NCBI GenBank assembly: GCA_012862575.1
Contig: BLSF01000172.1
Span: forward strand, 1 to 10,703
Length of the DNA: 10,703 nt
DNA from: Parietichytrium sp. I65-24A
Lineage: Eukaryota; Sar; Bigyra; Thraustochytrida; Thraustochytriidae
Reading direction: 5' to 3'
Shown: positions 1-6,014 of the stretch, in pieces
Layout of the letters: each line of letters starts with the position of its first letter
Position numbering within the stretch: position 1 is the stretch's first letter
Position numbers and translations under genes: made by a program
The notes under the pieces: generated by a model
The model's database searches: none
The model's input: only the letters and a program-made list of their open reading frames with translations
What the model was told of the DNA's origin: nothing

Positions 1-142
1 GCGAGGGGCACCCACCGACGAACAGAAGCAGTTCGTAGGGCCTCAGCCGGCCGGGCAGCGAGTTCATGTGCTCCAGCAGCACGGCCCCGAACGCCGCGAG
101 GGATATGACGGCGGCGACCGTTCGCGCTGCGCCGCCGGACTT
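1..142 (-). CDS. possible fragment of a GC-rich hydrophobic protein, partial at the window edge
   Basis: The minus-strand frame from 142 down to the window edge is open after a TGA at 143-145. Nearly all its codons end in G or C, as expected of coding sequence in a GC-rich genome. The product is hydrophobic, with stretches such as VAAVISLAAFGAVLLE and YELLLFVGG that could be membrane segments. No ATG precedes the hydrophobic part. If it is real, it is therefore a fragment, a spliced exon or a broken gene running leftward out of the window. A plus-strand frame is also open across most of this stretch, so the call is weak. No family is recognised. Confidence 0.2.
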
Positions 143-180
143 TCAGCCGAACGCCACTGCGCCGAAGAGGGCCGTGGTTT
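1..180. other. GC-rich segment of foreign composition at the left edge
   Basis: By hand count 125 of these 180 bases are G or C (about 69%), while bases 181-240 hold 26 of 60 (43%), and the following viral genes look similar to the latter. The change is abrupt, at about 178-181, and lies just beyond the 3' end of the hydrolase gene (stop at 226-228). The segment could be host DNA flanking an integrated virus, a chimeric contig end or a recently captured fragment. No transposon end or target-site duplication is visible. Confidence 0.7.
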
Positions 181-225
181 GCGATTATCTACTGCATCCA
201 AATAACTCGCCACTTGCAACCCCTT

Positions 226-1233
226 TCAGTTTAAGCGAAAGTAGCCGAGCCCGAGCATCAGCGCCAGAGTTGTACCATACTCATGAGCAAGAGCTTGATG
301 AAAACTCGAAGATGGGTGCACGTCGTCCATGAATGCAAATGTGTGCTCTTCTTCTCTTGTACAAGCAGATGGACAAGAGAGTGGTGAACACTTTGAGGTG
401 GCATCTCCGCACATTCCGGTAACATTGAACAAGAGTGGCATGCTCTCCATGGCATCGTACACGCGATTCCAGCTCTCGTTGATGTCAAAGATGATGGTGT
501 CAGACGCCGCCGCCGCTGCCATCACCAACAAACCTTGATTTATATTTTCGATGACCTGTTTGACTGCCGGGATGTAGCGACCGTAGACTGGATCGGCAGA
601 CAGAGCAAGCTCATAAGGAGACGTGATGTTTGGTAGTGTAAAGACAACCACTCGCGTTTCATTCCCAATGGCGGAGCGAATGTCGTTCATGAAACTGGTC
701 ATTTGAGAGATGAAATTGGTGACATAGGTCGTTGGCGAAGTGATCAGTTCGTTGCTTTCGATAGCATTCGAAAAGTCATTCATCCCAACTTGAATGACAA
801 CCAAATCGCGCTCAAGATCGAATTTGGACTGCATAGAATCCTCTGCCATCGCAAGGTCTTGCCATTGGGACACGACTGTAGGAATGACGAGTTCCGTATC
901 CATCACCACAGTCCCGTTGGACATGAGCCTTGCACCGGCCATGGCGTAATTGTTGACCCTGTGTTTATCGTTCAAGAGATGTGCCCAATTGCCAGGGTAG
1001 TTTGTAAACATGCCATTATAGTATGGGGCCGCGGTTGTCTGGAAATCCAGGTCAACGAGTTGAACAAATCGCCCAACATCACTAAGACTATCACCGAAAA
1101 GCCATAACGTTTGCTGCTTTTGTAGATGATTGTTCTTCACCCATTCTTTTGTGAGAACGTGTTTGTTCATGAGATCGTGTCGCGCATCAACAAGAGTTCC
1201 AGTGACAAAAGCAACGAAATGTGAGAATTTCAT
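226..1233 (-). CDS. secreted GDSL/SGNH-family lipase or esterase
   Basis: This 335-residue protein has the SGNH hydrolase blocks in order. Block I is FGDSLSD at residues 46-52 with nucleophile Ser49. Block II is NYAMAGA around 95-101, with the oxyanion glycine. Block III is GMND at 150-153 with Asn152. Block V is DDVH at 303-306, supplying the catalytic Asp303 and His306. The whole Ser-Asp-His set is present, so an active enzyme is likely. The arrangement resembles the GDSL lipase/phospholipase group of plants and bacteria (COG3240 type). The start at 1233 is chosen because it gives a short hydrophobic N-terminus (residues 3-15) that could be a signal peptide. The frame stays open upstream to 1458, but that part runs through the neighbouring Pro-Thr stalk in another frame. 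An insert with five cysteines lies at about 275-291. The substrate is unknown; a role on host lipids or at the virion surface is inference. Confidence 0.85.
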   Translation of the reverse strand: MKFSHFVAFVTGTLVDARHDLMNKHVLTKEWVKNNHLQKQQTLWLFGDSLSDVGRFVQLVDLDFQTTAAPYYNGMFTNYPGNWAHLLNDKHRVNNYAMAGARLMSNGTVVMDTELVIPTVVSQWQDLAMAEDSMQSKFDLERDLVVIQVGMNDFSNAIESNELITSPTTYVTNFISQMTSFMNDIRSAIGNETRVVVFTLPNITSPYELALSADPVYGRYIPAVKQVIENINQGLLVMAAAAASDTIIFDINESWNRVYDAMESMPLLFNVTGMCGDATSKCSPLSCPSACTREEEHTFAFMDDVHPSSSFHQALAHEYGTTLALMLGLGYFRLN

Positions 1234-1252
1234 CCTCGTCTCTATAATTCTT

Positions 1253-1945
1253 TTAGTCTTTACTGCTAATATATATATCTCGATGTCGTAGAATTCTTCC
1301 ATAGTAGCCACCAATGTTGGGAATTCTAATGGTTGGTTCAGGTGTTGGTCTGGGTGTAGGTTTTTTGGTCGTTGGGTAGGCAGTGGGTTGTTTCGTCGGT
1401 TGTTTGGTCGTTGGAAATGCAGTTGGTTTCTTGGTTGTTGGATAAGGTGTAGGTGCACGTGTGGGCAAATTGGTGGGTGCCGATGTGATCAAGTTTGGAA
1501 TGGTTGGCTTTGCTGTGATCGTAGGTGCAGCGGTTGGTTTGGTGTTTGGGTTGGAGGCCTGGATTTCTTCACTTGCGCGTTGTGTGAGCAAGGTCATTGT
1601 GCCGTCTAGAGCGTTGACATAAGATGTTTGAACGAAGACTGGAGTACATCCTGTGTAAAACAGGCATAGACCATAGATGGAAGATGTGTAATCAAAGAAG
1701 ACATTACAATCAGTATCCTCTGTGCAGGACTGTAAACAAGTACTTGTCGCACTCTGGAGTTTAACAGCGCGTGTAATAGTAGTAGAAGCATCTTCACAGG
1801 TGACATGTCCTTGGAAATGCTGCGAGGCGAACTCCAAACCTGTGTTTTCATTCGGGTCCACGGATGAAACTTGTAAAACAACAAGAATAACAATTGAAAA
1901 TGTAAAGGTGATAGCGAGTGTAACGAGCTGTATGGATGAAAACAT
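1253..1945 (-). CDS. membrane-anchored Cys-rich (PAN/Apple-like) protein with Pro-Thr stalk, paralogue A
   Basis: The 230-residue product starts with a hydrophobic segment (about residues 5-27) that should be a signal anchor or uncleaved signal peptide. A compact Cys domain follows at about 45-125, with cysteines at 50, 70, 74, 80, 94 and 100. The CLQSC..C spacing and the following aromatic strand recall PAN/Apple domains, though I cannot confirm the family. A stalk of PT-containing repeats fills about 137-206 and is a likely O-glycosylated spacer. The protein then ends in about 24 ordinary residues. It is a close tandem copy of the gene just upstream (1994-2764) over the first 145 or so residues, but lacks that copy's C-terminal Cys module. 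ATG 1945 is preferred because it aligns with the paralogue and follows an A-tract; the upstream in-frame codon at 1990 is TTG. Confidence 0.75.
   Translation of the reverse strand: MFSSIQLVTLAITFTFSIVILVVLQVSSVDPNENTGLEFASQHFQGHVTCEDASTTITRAVKLQSATSTCLQSCTEDTDCNVFFDYTSSIYGLCLFYTGCTPVFVQTSYVNALDGTMTLLTQRASEEIQASNPNTKPTAAPTITAKPTIPNLITSAPTNLPTRAPTPYPTTKKPTAFPTTKQPTKQPTAYPTTKKPTPRPTPEPTIRIPNIGGYYGRILRHRDIYISSKD
1268..1279 (-). promoter_or_regulatory. TATA-like box upstream of the hydrolase
   Basis: An alternating TATATATAT tract lies about 35 nt upstream of the hydrolase ATG, inside the 3' end of paralogue A. Similar TATATA tracts stand 20-40 nt before several other genes in the window. It is AT-rich, so chance is possible. 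Confidence 0.3.
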
Positions 1946-1969
1946 TAATTTTTTTTGAAAAAAGTTTTT

Positions 1970-1987
1970 ACATTTGGAAATATATAG
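1970..1987 (-). promoter_or_regulatory. putative promoter of paralogue A
   Basis: Read on the minus strand, CTATATATTTCCAAATGT starts 42 nt before ATG 1945 and ends about 25 nt before it. It matches the element ahead of paralogue B at 17 of 18 bases and the same distance, while the DNA between element and ATG has diverged more. An A-tract runs from the element to the start codon. Confidence 0.5.
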
Positions 1988-1993
1988 CAATTA

Positions 1994-2764
1994 TCATTTA
2001 CAGGTCATTAACCCGAGGTTATACACTTCACTCAACCCAGGACAACAACCATCTCTATAAAGAAAAGAAAGCGTGTTAAGTGGAGCACAAGTTGGGTATT
2101 GACATCGTGTTCCGTCACTATCCGAAAATGTAACCAGATCACCACAGCACATCTCGTATGTAGCATCGAAATAAACATACGCACTATCGATACATAATTT
2201 CGTTGGAAATGCCGTTGGATTTTTGGTCGGTGGGGAAGGCGTAGGTGCACGCGTGGGCGATTTAGTGGGCAATTTCGTGGGCGATTTCGTGGGTGCCGAT
2301 GTGATCACGTATGGAATGGTTGGTTTCGGGGTTGTCGTAGGTGCGGCGGTTGGTTTGGTGTTTGGATTAGAAGCCTGGATTTCTTCACTTGCGCGTTGTG
2401 TGAGCAAGGTCATCGTGCCGTCTAGAGCGTTGACATAAGATGTTTGAACGAAGAAGACTGGAGTACATTCGGTGTAAAACAAGCATAGGCCATAGATGGA
2501 AGATGTGTAATCAAACAATACATTGCAGTCAGTATCATCTGTGCAGGACTGTAAACAAGTACTTGTTGCACTCTGGAGTTTAACAGCACGAAGATTAGTT
2601 GAATCATCTCCACAGGTCACATGTCCTTTGAAATGCTGTGAGGTGGAATCCACACCTGTATTTTCATTGGGGTCCACGGATGAAACTTGTAAAACAACAA
2701 GAATAATGATTGAGCATGTAAAGGTGATAACGAGTGTAATGAGCTGTATGGAGGAGGAATACAT
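1994..2764 (-). CDS. membrane-anchored Cys-rich (PAN/Apple-like) protein with Pro-Thr stalk and C-terminal Cys module, paralogue B
   Basis: The 256-residue protein has the same plan as its downstream neighbour: hydrophobic anchor at about 6-27, Cys domain with cysteines at 51, 70, 74, 80, 94 and 100, and a PT stalk at about 138-188 with a run of related KSPT/KLPT units. It differs by keeping a C-terminal module (190-256) with eight cysteines at 191, 206, 207, 221, 226, 240, 241 and 255. The adjacent CC pairs and Asp/Tyr content suggest a disulfide-rich extracellular fold that I cannot name. ATG 2764 is chosen over the in-frame ATG at 2791 because it aligns with paralogue A and directly follows a run of ten A residues. 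It is probably a surface or virion-envelope protein, possibly for attachment; this is inferred from architecture only. Confidence 0.75.
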   Translation of the reverse strand: MYSSSIQLITLVITFTCSIIILVVLQVSSVDPNENTGVDSTSQHFKGHVTCGDDSTNLRAVKLQSATSTCLQSCTDDTDCNVLFDYTSSIYGLCLFYTECTPVFFVQTSYVNALDGTMTLLTQRASEEIQASNPNTKPTAAPTTTPKPTIPYVITSAPTKSPTKLPTKSPTRAPTPSPPTKNPTAFPTKLCIDSAYVYFDATYEMCCGDLVTFSDSDGTRCQYPTCAPLNTLSFLYRDGCCPGLSEVYNLGLMTCK

Positions 2765-2787
2765 TTTTTTTTTAAAGAAACTAAAAC

Positions 2788-2805
2788 ACATTTGAAAATA
2801 TATAG
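2788..2805 (-). promoter_or_regulatory. putative promoter of paralogue B
   Basis: On the minus strand CTATATATTTTCAAATGT ends 24 nt before ATG 2764. It differs from the paralogue A element by one base and sits at the same distance. It lies in the 49-bp spacer before the Cys-x-Cys gene's stop codon. Confidence 0.5.
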
Positions 2806-2813
2806 AAGAAAAA

Positions 2814-4193
2814 CTACATTTCTAGATTTACAAATCTTCCGTTGGTGGTGTTGTCGACCTTGTGTGACACGTTCTCACTTGTGTTTGGATATCGTGATCG
2901 AGTGCTATCTACTACGACTTTGAAATCACCGTATCTGGTCTCATCAGATTTGCTGCTATCGGGAAGGCACTGGCAATACTCGTCGTCGCTACAAGGAGCA
3001 TCACCACATTCACAGTATTCGGTCTCATCAGAATAATTGCTGCCTGTGAATGCTCTTGCTGCTCTTGCTTTTGCTGCCTCCATTGCAACTTTTGTTTGTC
3101 TTGCTCTATCTTCCACTGCTTTCAATATATTTGATCGATTTTTACCTGATACGTTATCACCTCCGCCGGAATCAGTGGTTTGCTCGTGATTTGGTGACGA
3201 TTCGCACTCACGGTATCCGCCAGATGTGGCGTTGTCTTCGGAAACAGATTCAGTGCAATCACAAACACAATTGCATAGATCATCATCATTAGTCTTTGCG
3301 CTTGCGCCGCAACCCAGCATTCTTCGTCGAAATAACATCTGATGGTATTTCAACCGGTCCATCCATGACAGCCTTGGTCGCACTGATTGGTCGTTGCATT
3401 CACAGACCTGTTCGTCCTCCTTTGGTGGAGGGGTTTTTCTTGATGGTACTTGACCTTCACAGTCACAATACCCCCCAACCGATGATACTTGCCTTGCCTT
3501 TCTTAGTCTTTCCTTTATGCTATGGTAAAAACCTGATACTTTGTCACTTGTTTCGTCGTCATCATCATCAGAACAGGTACAACGTCGTCTTGACGCAGTA
3601 TAACGAAAGACGTCTTCACTATCGCTTTCGTCGGATGATTCATCATCAGGTGTCGAATGTTGATCTACTTTGTCCTCGTCTTTTTCTTTCTCGTTTTGAC
3701 GATTAAAAAAATAACCCCATCGAGACCTACCACGAGATGAAAATCCAAATGCATTCATGGAGGTTGGAATTAGACCTCCTGTTCTTGTATCCGACGACGA
3801 TGAATCATCATCATCTTCTGACGACGATGAATCATCATCACCTTCTGACTCTGAATCGGAAGAAGATGAATCACTTGAAGATGAATCAGACTCAGAAGAA
3901 GCATGTCCTGCGCAAGTGCACTCTTTTCCACGAAAAAATGCATCGCAGTGACCGTCATCGGATTCGTCATCGGATTCGTCATCAGTAAAACTGGAGTCGT
4001 CACCGGATAAATCTTCCTCGGATGAATATCCAACCTTACAATTTTTATATCGACCATATCGTCGAGGTTGTCCCTTTTCAGACCTTCCAGACTTTCCAGA
4101 CCTTTCATACCTTCCAGACCTACCAGCAGTCAACGCCACCATTTGTTTAAATGCATCGGACGAATTCATATTTTTCTTTTGTGATGTTAACAT
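2814..4193 (-). CDS. large acidic Ser/Asp-rich protein with repeated Cys-x-Cys motifs, unknown function
   Basis: With ATG 4193 the product has 459 residues and matches no family I recognise. A basic Gly/Arg/Ser N-terminus (about 20-52) is followed by long Ser/Asp/Glu low-complexity tracts (about 58-80 and 98-135). Cys-x-Cys pairs recur at about 92, 205, 243, 264, 307 (a run of four alternating Cys, CNCVCDC), 394 and 407. Several follow an Arg/Lys-rich helix-like stretch, such as YHSIKERLRKARQ, WMDRLKYHQMLFRRRM or VEDRARQTKVAMEAAKARAA, so the middle looks like an irregular repeat of basic helix, acidic linker and CxC. Metal binding or disulfide linkage, and a role as a packaging, scaffold or condensing protein, are guesses. 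No signal peptide or membrane segment is seen. Its frame is also open upstream into the resolvase. ATG 4193 follows AAAAAAAT and a TATATA tract. A second in-frame ATG at 4169 is an alternative. Confidence 0.7.
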   Translation of the reverse strand: MLTSQKKNMNSSDAFKQMVALTAGRSGRYERSGKSGRSEKGQPRRYGRYKNCKVGYSSEEDLSGDDSSFTDDESDDESDDGHCDAFFRGKECTCAGHASSESDSSSSDSSSSDSESEGDDDSSSSEDDDDSSSSDTRTGGLIPTSMNAFGFSSRGRSRWGYFFNRQNEKEKDEDKVDQHSTPDDESSDESDSEDVFRYTASRRRCTCSDDDDDETSDKVSGFYHSIKERLRKARQVSSVGGYCDCEGQVPSRKTPPPKEDEQVCECNDQSVRPRLSWMDRLKYHQMLFRRRMLGCGASAKTNDDDLCNCVCDCTESVSEDNATSGGYRECESSPNHEQTTDSGGGDNVSGKNRSNILKAVEDRARQTKVAMEAAKARAARAFTGSNYSDETEYCECGDAPCSDDEYCQCLPDSSKSDETRYGDFKVVVDSTRSRYPNTSENVSHKVDNTTNGRFVNLEM

Positions 4194-4207
4194 ATTTTTT
4201 TCTGTGT

Positions 4208-4855
4208 TCAAGTATATATCAATCTCATCGTTCGACTCGGTGGCCTCTTTGCAAGCCGTCTTGATCGGCGTACAATTGCTATCATCCGGCGAGGTCTGAT
4301 TGCCGTCGTCGTGGTCTTTTTTTTCTTCAGTTGCAGTGGCAATGCCGCAGTAAGCTTGGTCTGCACAAAATAGTTGGTCATGTTGTATGCATCGGACATG
4401 TCATCCTTTTTCTGGTTGACCTTGAACGCATCGAATGAAGCAATGGTACTGTTTTTCTTGGCATGACGGATGGCCCAAATTTTACGCTGTTTGTAACTCA
4501 GTGTGCCAATCTCGTAAAACTTGTGCATCGAATTGGTACTGATCAGCACAACCTTTTCAGGGAACTGGCTTTGAATCAATTGCTCAACGGATTTGATCCC
4601 AATGAGTGGTTGCCGCTCGACGATAATCTTGTTTGCGTCCTCCAATACTTTTTGAAAGGTCAAAAAGAAATGCCGCATGTAATGCGAGACTTCCTTGCTA
4701 TGCCGCAATGGGCACTTGGTGCATTTGCAATCGGCAAAAGATCGCAGATCGATCAATTCACATCGATCGAGGCTGATTTGACGAGTCTTAGGGTTGACGG
4801 TAGTGCATACCATACCCAGGTTGCTAATGCCGACATCGATGGAAACAATCTTCAT
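4208..4855 (-). CDS. Holliday junction resolvase, RuvC-fold, poxvirus A22/Cce1 type
   Basis: The 215-residue protein should cleave branched DNA such as replication and recombination intermediates, which large DNA viruses must resolve before packaging. The N-terminal strand SIDVGISNLG carries Asp7. IIVERQP carries Glu80. The C-terminal helix KKDDMSDAYN carries Asp151/152 and Asp155. Together these give the acidic two-metal site of RuvC-like nucleases. A C-x-C-x-x-C cluster at 43-48 with His52 could bind zinc. The ATG at 4855 directly follows CTTTTCAAAAA. After about residue 180 the frame yields an Arg/Thr-rich tail with AGA, ATA and CGA codons. This tail begins at an A8 run where the -1 frame is open and looks more like real coding, so the C-terminus may be wrong or alternative. 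The gene is divergent from the 4986 gene. Confidence 0.85.
   Translation of the reverse strand: MKIVSIDVGISNLGMVCTTVNPKTRQISLDRCELIDLRSFADCKCTKCPLRHSKEVSHYMRHFFLTFQKVLEDANKIIVERQPLIGIKSVEQLIQSQFPEKVVLISTNSMHKFYEIGTLSYKQRKIWAIRHAKKNSTIASFDAFKVNQKKDDMSDAYNMTNYFVQTKLTAALPLQLKKKKTTTTAIRPRRMIAIVRRSRRLAKRPPSRTMRLIYT
4212..4219 (-). promoter_or_regulatory. TATA-like element before the Cys-x-Cys gene
   Basis: A TATATA tract lies about 20 nt upstream of ATG 4193, at the very end of the resolvase gene, followed by a GAAAAAAAT leader directly before the ATG. This matches the TATATA plus A-tract arrangement of the two paralogues downstream and argues for a separate start here. Confidence 0.35.
4316..4322 (-). 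other. possible -1 ribosomal frameshift heptamer (A AAA AAG)
   Basis: On the minus strand an A8 run followed by G places A AAA AAG in the correct phase of the resolvase frame. Slipping by -1 continues as Lys-Lys-Asp-His-Asp-Asp-Gly through 35 open codons and then directly into the Cys-x-Cys gene frame at 4211. A homopolymer sequencing error would look the same. No downstream stimulatory structure was worked out. Confidence 0.3.
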
Positions 4856-4985
4856 TTTTTGAAAAGATGCTGATATGCTGATGGAGACATCATGCTCGAA
4901 TTATTACATGTACTGAGTTTTTTCGTGTATACACATCGGGAAATAAAAGACAACGACTTTGTAAAACTTGAATTTAGATCAGATC
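4856..4985. promoter_or_regulatory. divergent promoter region between resolvase and the 4986 gene
   Basis: This 130-bp spacer separates two outward-facing genes and must drive both. It has the perfect 10-bp palindrome GTGTATACAC at 4925-4934, similar to the core of the palindrome before the DNA polymerase (GTGTAAACAC at 9774-9783). An AAATAAAAGA tract (4941-4950) lies about 36 nt before ATG 4986. The resolvase side ends in CTTTTCAAAAA at its ATG. Confidence 0.45.
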
Positions 4986-5726
4986 ATGGACCTTTTCGAA
5001 ACAACAAGCGCCGCATGGTTCCGCGCCGGATCCCTAATGAGTATATTCGATCTTATGGCAAGGATCGAAGTCCCTCATATGGTAGTCAATAGCCTGAAGA
5101 GACACTACAACATTTCGCGCAGTGAGTTTGTGCAAAATGGGTACCTCAATGCCGAGACGTCCTTGGAGAACATCAACATGATCTTGCGTGATCCAGAGTA
5201 CCTCACTGTCTATGATGTAGTGTATGGTTTCCGCGTCTACACTTGTCGGATTCGTGCATCCAGGCATCGCGTGTTTCTCTTTATGCCGCACATTTGGTTT
5301 GAGAACAAGTCCACCAAGCAGTGGGTCGATATTTGTGCGGCACCGGTGAGATTTGCGTCATTCACAACGCATAGCTATCTCTTGCAGACACCAGCTTATG
5401 ATGGTATGCGTATTCATGACCTGATGCAGCAACGAACATGTGTCTGTTCGTACGAACGTTTCTCCAACGGTCGAACGTACGCATTCATGGAGAATCTCAC
5501 GTTAATTCCAACTGAGAAGAGCTTTCAGCGAAAGCAACAGCAGCAGCAGACACCCAATCCCCAACAGGGAGAAGAGAGCAACAACCGTCGTCGCCAAAAG
5601 TCTCATCGTCGTCGTTGCCGTCGTCGCGCGAAAAATGCCCAAGCAGCAGCAGCAAACTCAGTCGCAGGGCAAAGGCCCGTCGATGAAACGGTATCGCAGA
5701 CGGATCATCATTCGACACGAAGGTAG
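4986..5726 (+). CDS. unknown protein with Arg/Gln-rich basic tail, overlapping histone H4
   Basis: The 246-residue product is not recognised. Residues 1-180 are mixed alpha/beta in character, with no signal peptide or membrane segment. From about 182 on the sequence becomes low complexity: a Gln run, then an Arg-rich block ([14 protein letters not shown] at about 201-214), an Ala-rich patch, then a polar end. This is the style of a nucleic-acid-binding or nuclear-targeting tail. The start is ATG 4986; the frame's upstream TTG at 4968 is less likely. The last 92 nt overlap the histone H4 gene in another frame, and the Arg block ends immediately before the H4 ATG. Linkage with H4 suggests, without proving, a shared job in packaging or chromatin. 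Alternatively, only one of the overlapping ends is truly coded and the other is drift. Confidence 0.7.
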   Translation: MDLFETTSAAWFRAGSLMSIFDLMARIEVPHMVVNSLKRHYNISRSEFVQNGYLNAETSLENINMILRDPEYLTVYDVVYGFRVYTCRIRASRHRVFLFMPHIWFENKSTKQWVDICAAPVRFASFTTHSYLLQTPAYDGMRIHDLMQQRTCVCSYERFSNGRTYAFMENLTLIPTEKSFQRKQQQQQTPNPQQGEESNNRRRQKSHRRRCRRRAKNAQAAAANSVAGQRPVDETVSQTDHHSTRR

Positions 5727-5946
5727 ACTTTCATCGCCTTCGATTCGACGCCTTGCACGACGAGGTGGCGTGAAGCGGTTGTCCGGGTATGTCTACGATG
5801 AGACGCGTGTTGTTTTGCGAACTTTTCTCTCTTCTATCATTCACGATGCGTCCCTCTATTGTGAACATGCCAGGCGCCGAACGGTCACTGTCCAAGACGT
5901 GCTTTATGCATTGAAACGACAAGGAAAGACATTGTATGGAGCATAG
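5635..5946 (+). CDS. histone H4, single-domain, eukaryote type
   Basis: The 103-residue product has the normal H4 length and a clear histone fold. Helix 1 and loop 1 read [16 protein letters not shown] (about 35-50), the long helix 2 follows from [11 protein letters not shown] to EHARRR, and the end is [20 protein letters not shown]. Compared with my memory of eukaryotic H4, about two thirds of the core positions are identical. The tail differs: it is Gln-rich with one GKG, so most acetylatable lysines are gone, and the basic patch KRYRRR has Tyr and Arg where H4 has His18 and Lys20. The C-terminus stops at LYGA, shorter than LYGFGG. ATG 5635 is the first in frame after the stop at 5503-5505, and AAAA precedes it. 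It is a singlet, unlike the fused doublets of marseilleviruses; medusaviruses and mirusviruses also encode histones. No H3, H2A or H2B lies in this window. It likely binds viral or host DNA. Confidence 0.95.
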   Translation: MPKQQQQTQSQGKGPSMKRYRRRIIIRHEGRLSSPSIRRLARRGGVKRLSGYVYDETRVVLRTFLSSIIHDASLYCEHARRRTVTVQDVLYALKRQGKTLYGA

Positions 5947-5972
5947 ATAAATAAATACGAAAATCATGATCT

Positions 5973-5986
5973 TTTTTAATTAAAAA
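5973..5986. terminator. AT palindrome between convergent genes
   Basis: TTTTTAATTAAAAA is a perfect 14-nt palindrome in the 68-bp gap between the convergent H4 and 6015-6668 genes. Some giant viruses end transcripts at AT hairpins between genes. With no G or C in the stem, this is only a weak candidate. Confidence 0.3.
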
Positions 5987-6014
5987 TGTAGAACAGTTGG
6001 TAATCGGATAGCTC

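Noticed and set aside
66-332. 88-codon plus-strand frame starting in the GC-rich segment
   Set aside because: It runs across the composition break and antisense over the end of the hydrolase gene, with low-complexity residues and no recognisable domain.
1234-1458. Possible 75-residue N-terminal extension of the hydrolase
   Set aside because: It is the out-of-frame reading of the neighbour's Pro-Thr stalk, rich in Asn, Pro, His and Gln, and would bury the signal peptide that begins at 1233.
3757-3951. Plus-strand Ser/Asp/Glu-rich frame opposite the Cys-x-Cys gene
   Set aside because: The repeated TCA/GAT-type codons of the real gene also read as Ser and Asp on the other strand, so this is a mirror of low complexity.
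5731-5967. 78-codon minus-strand frame opposite histone H4
   Set aside because: It is antisense to a very well supported gene and has no recognisable feature.
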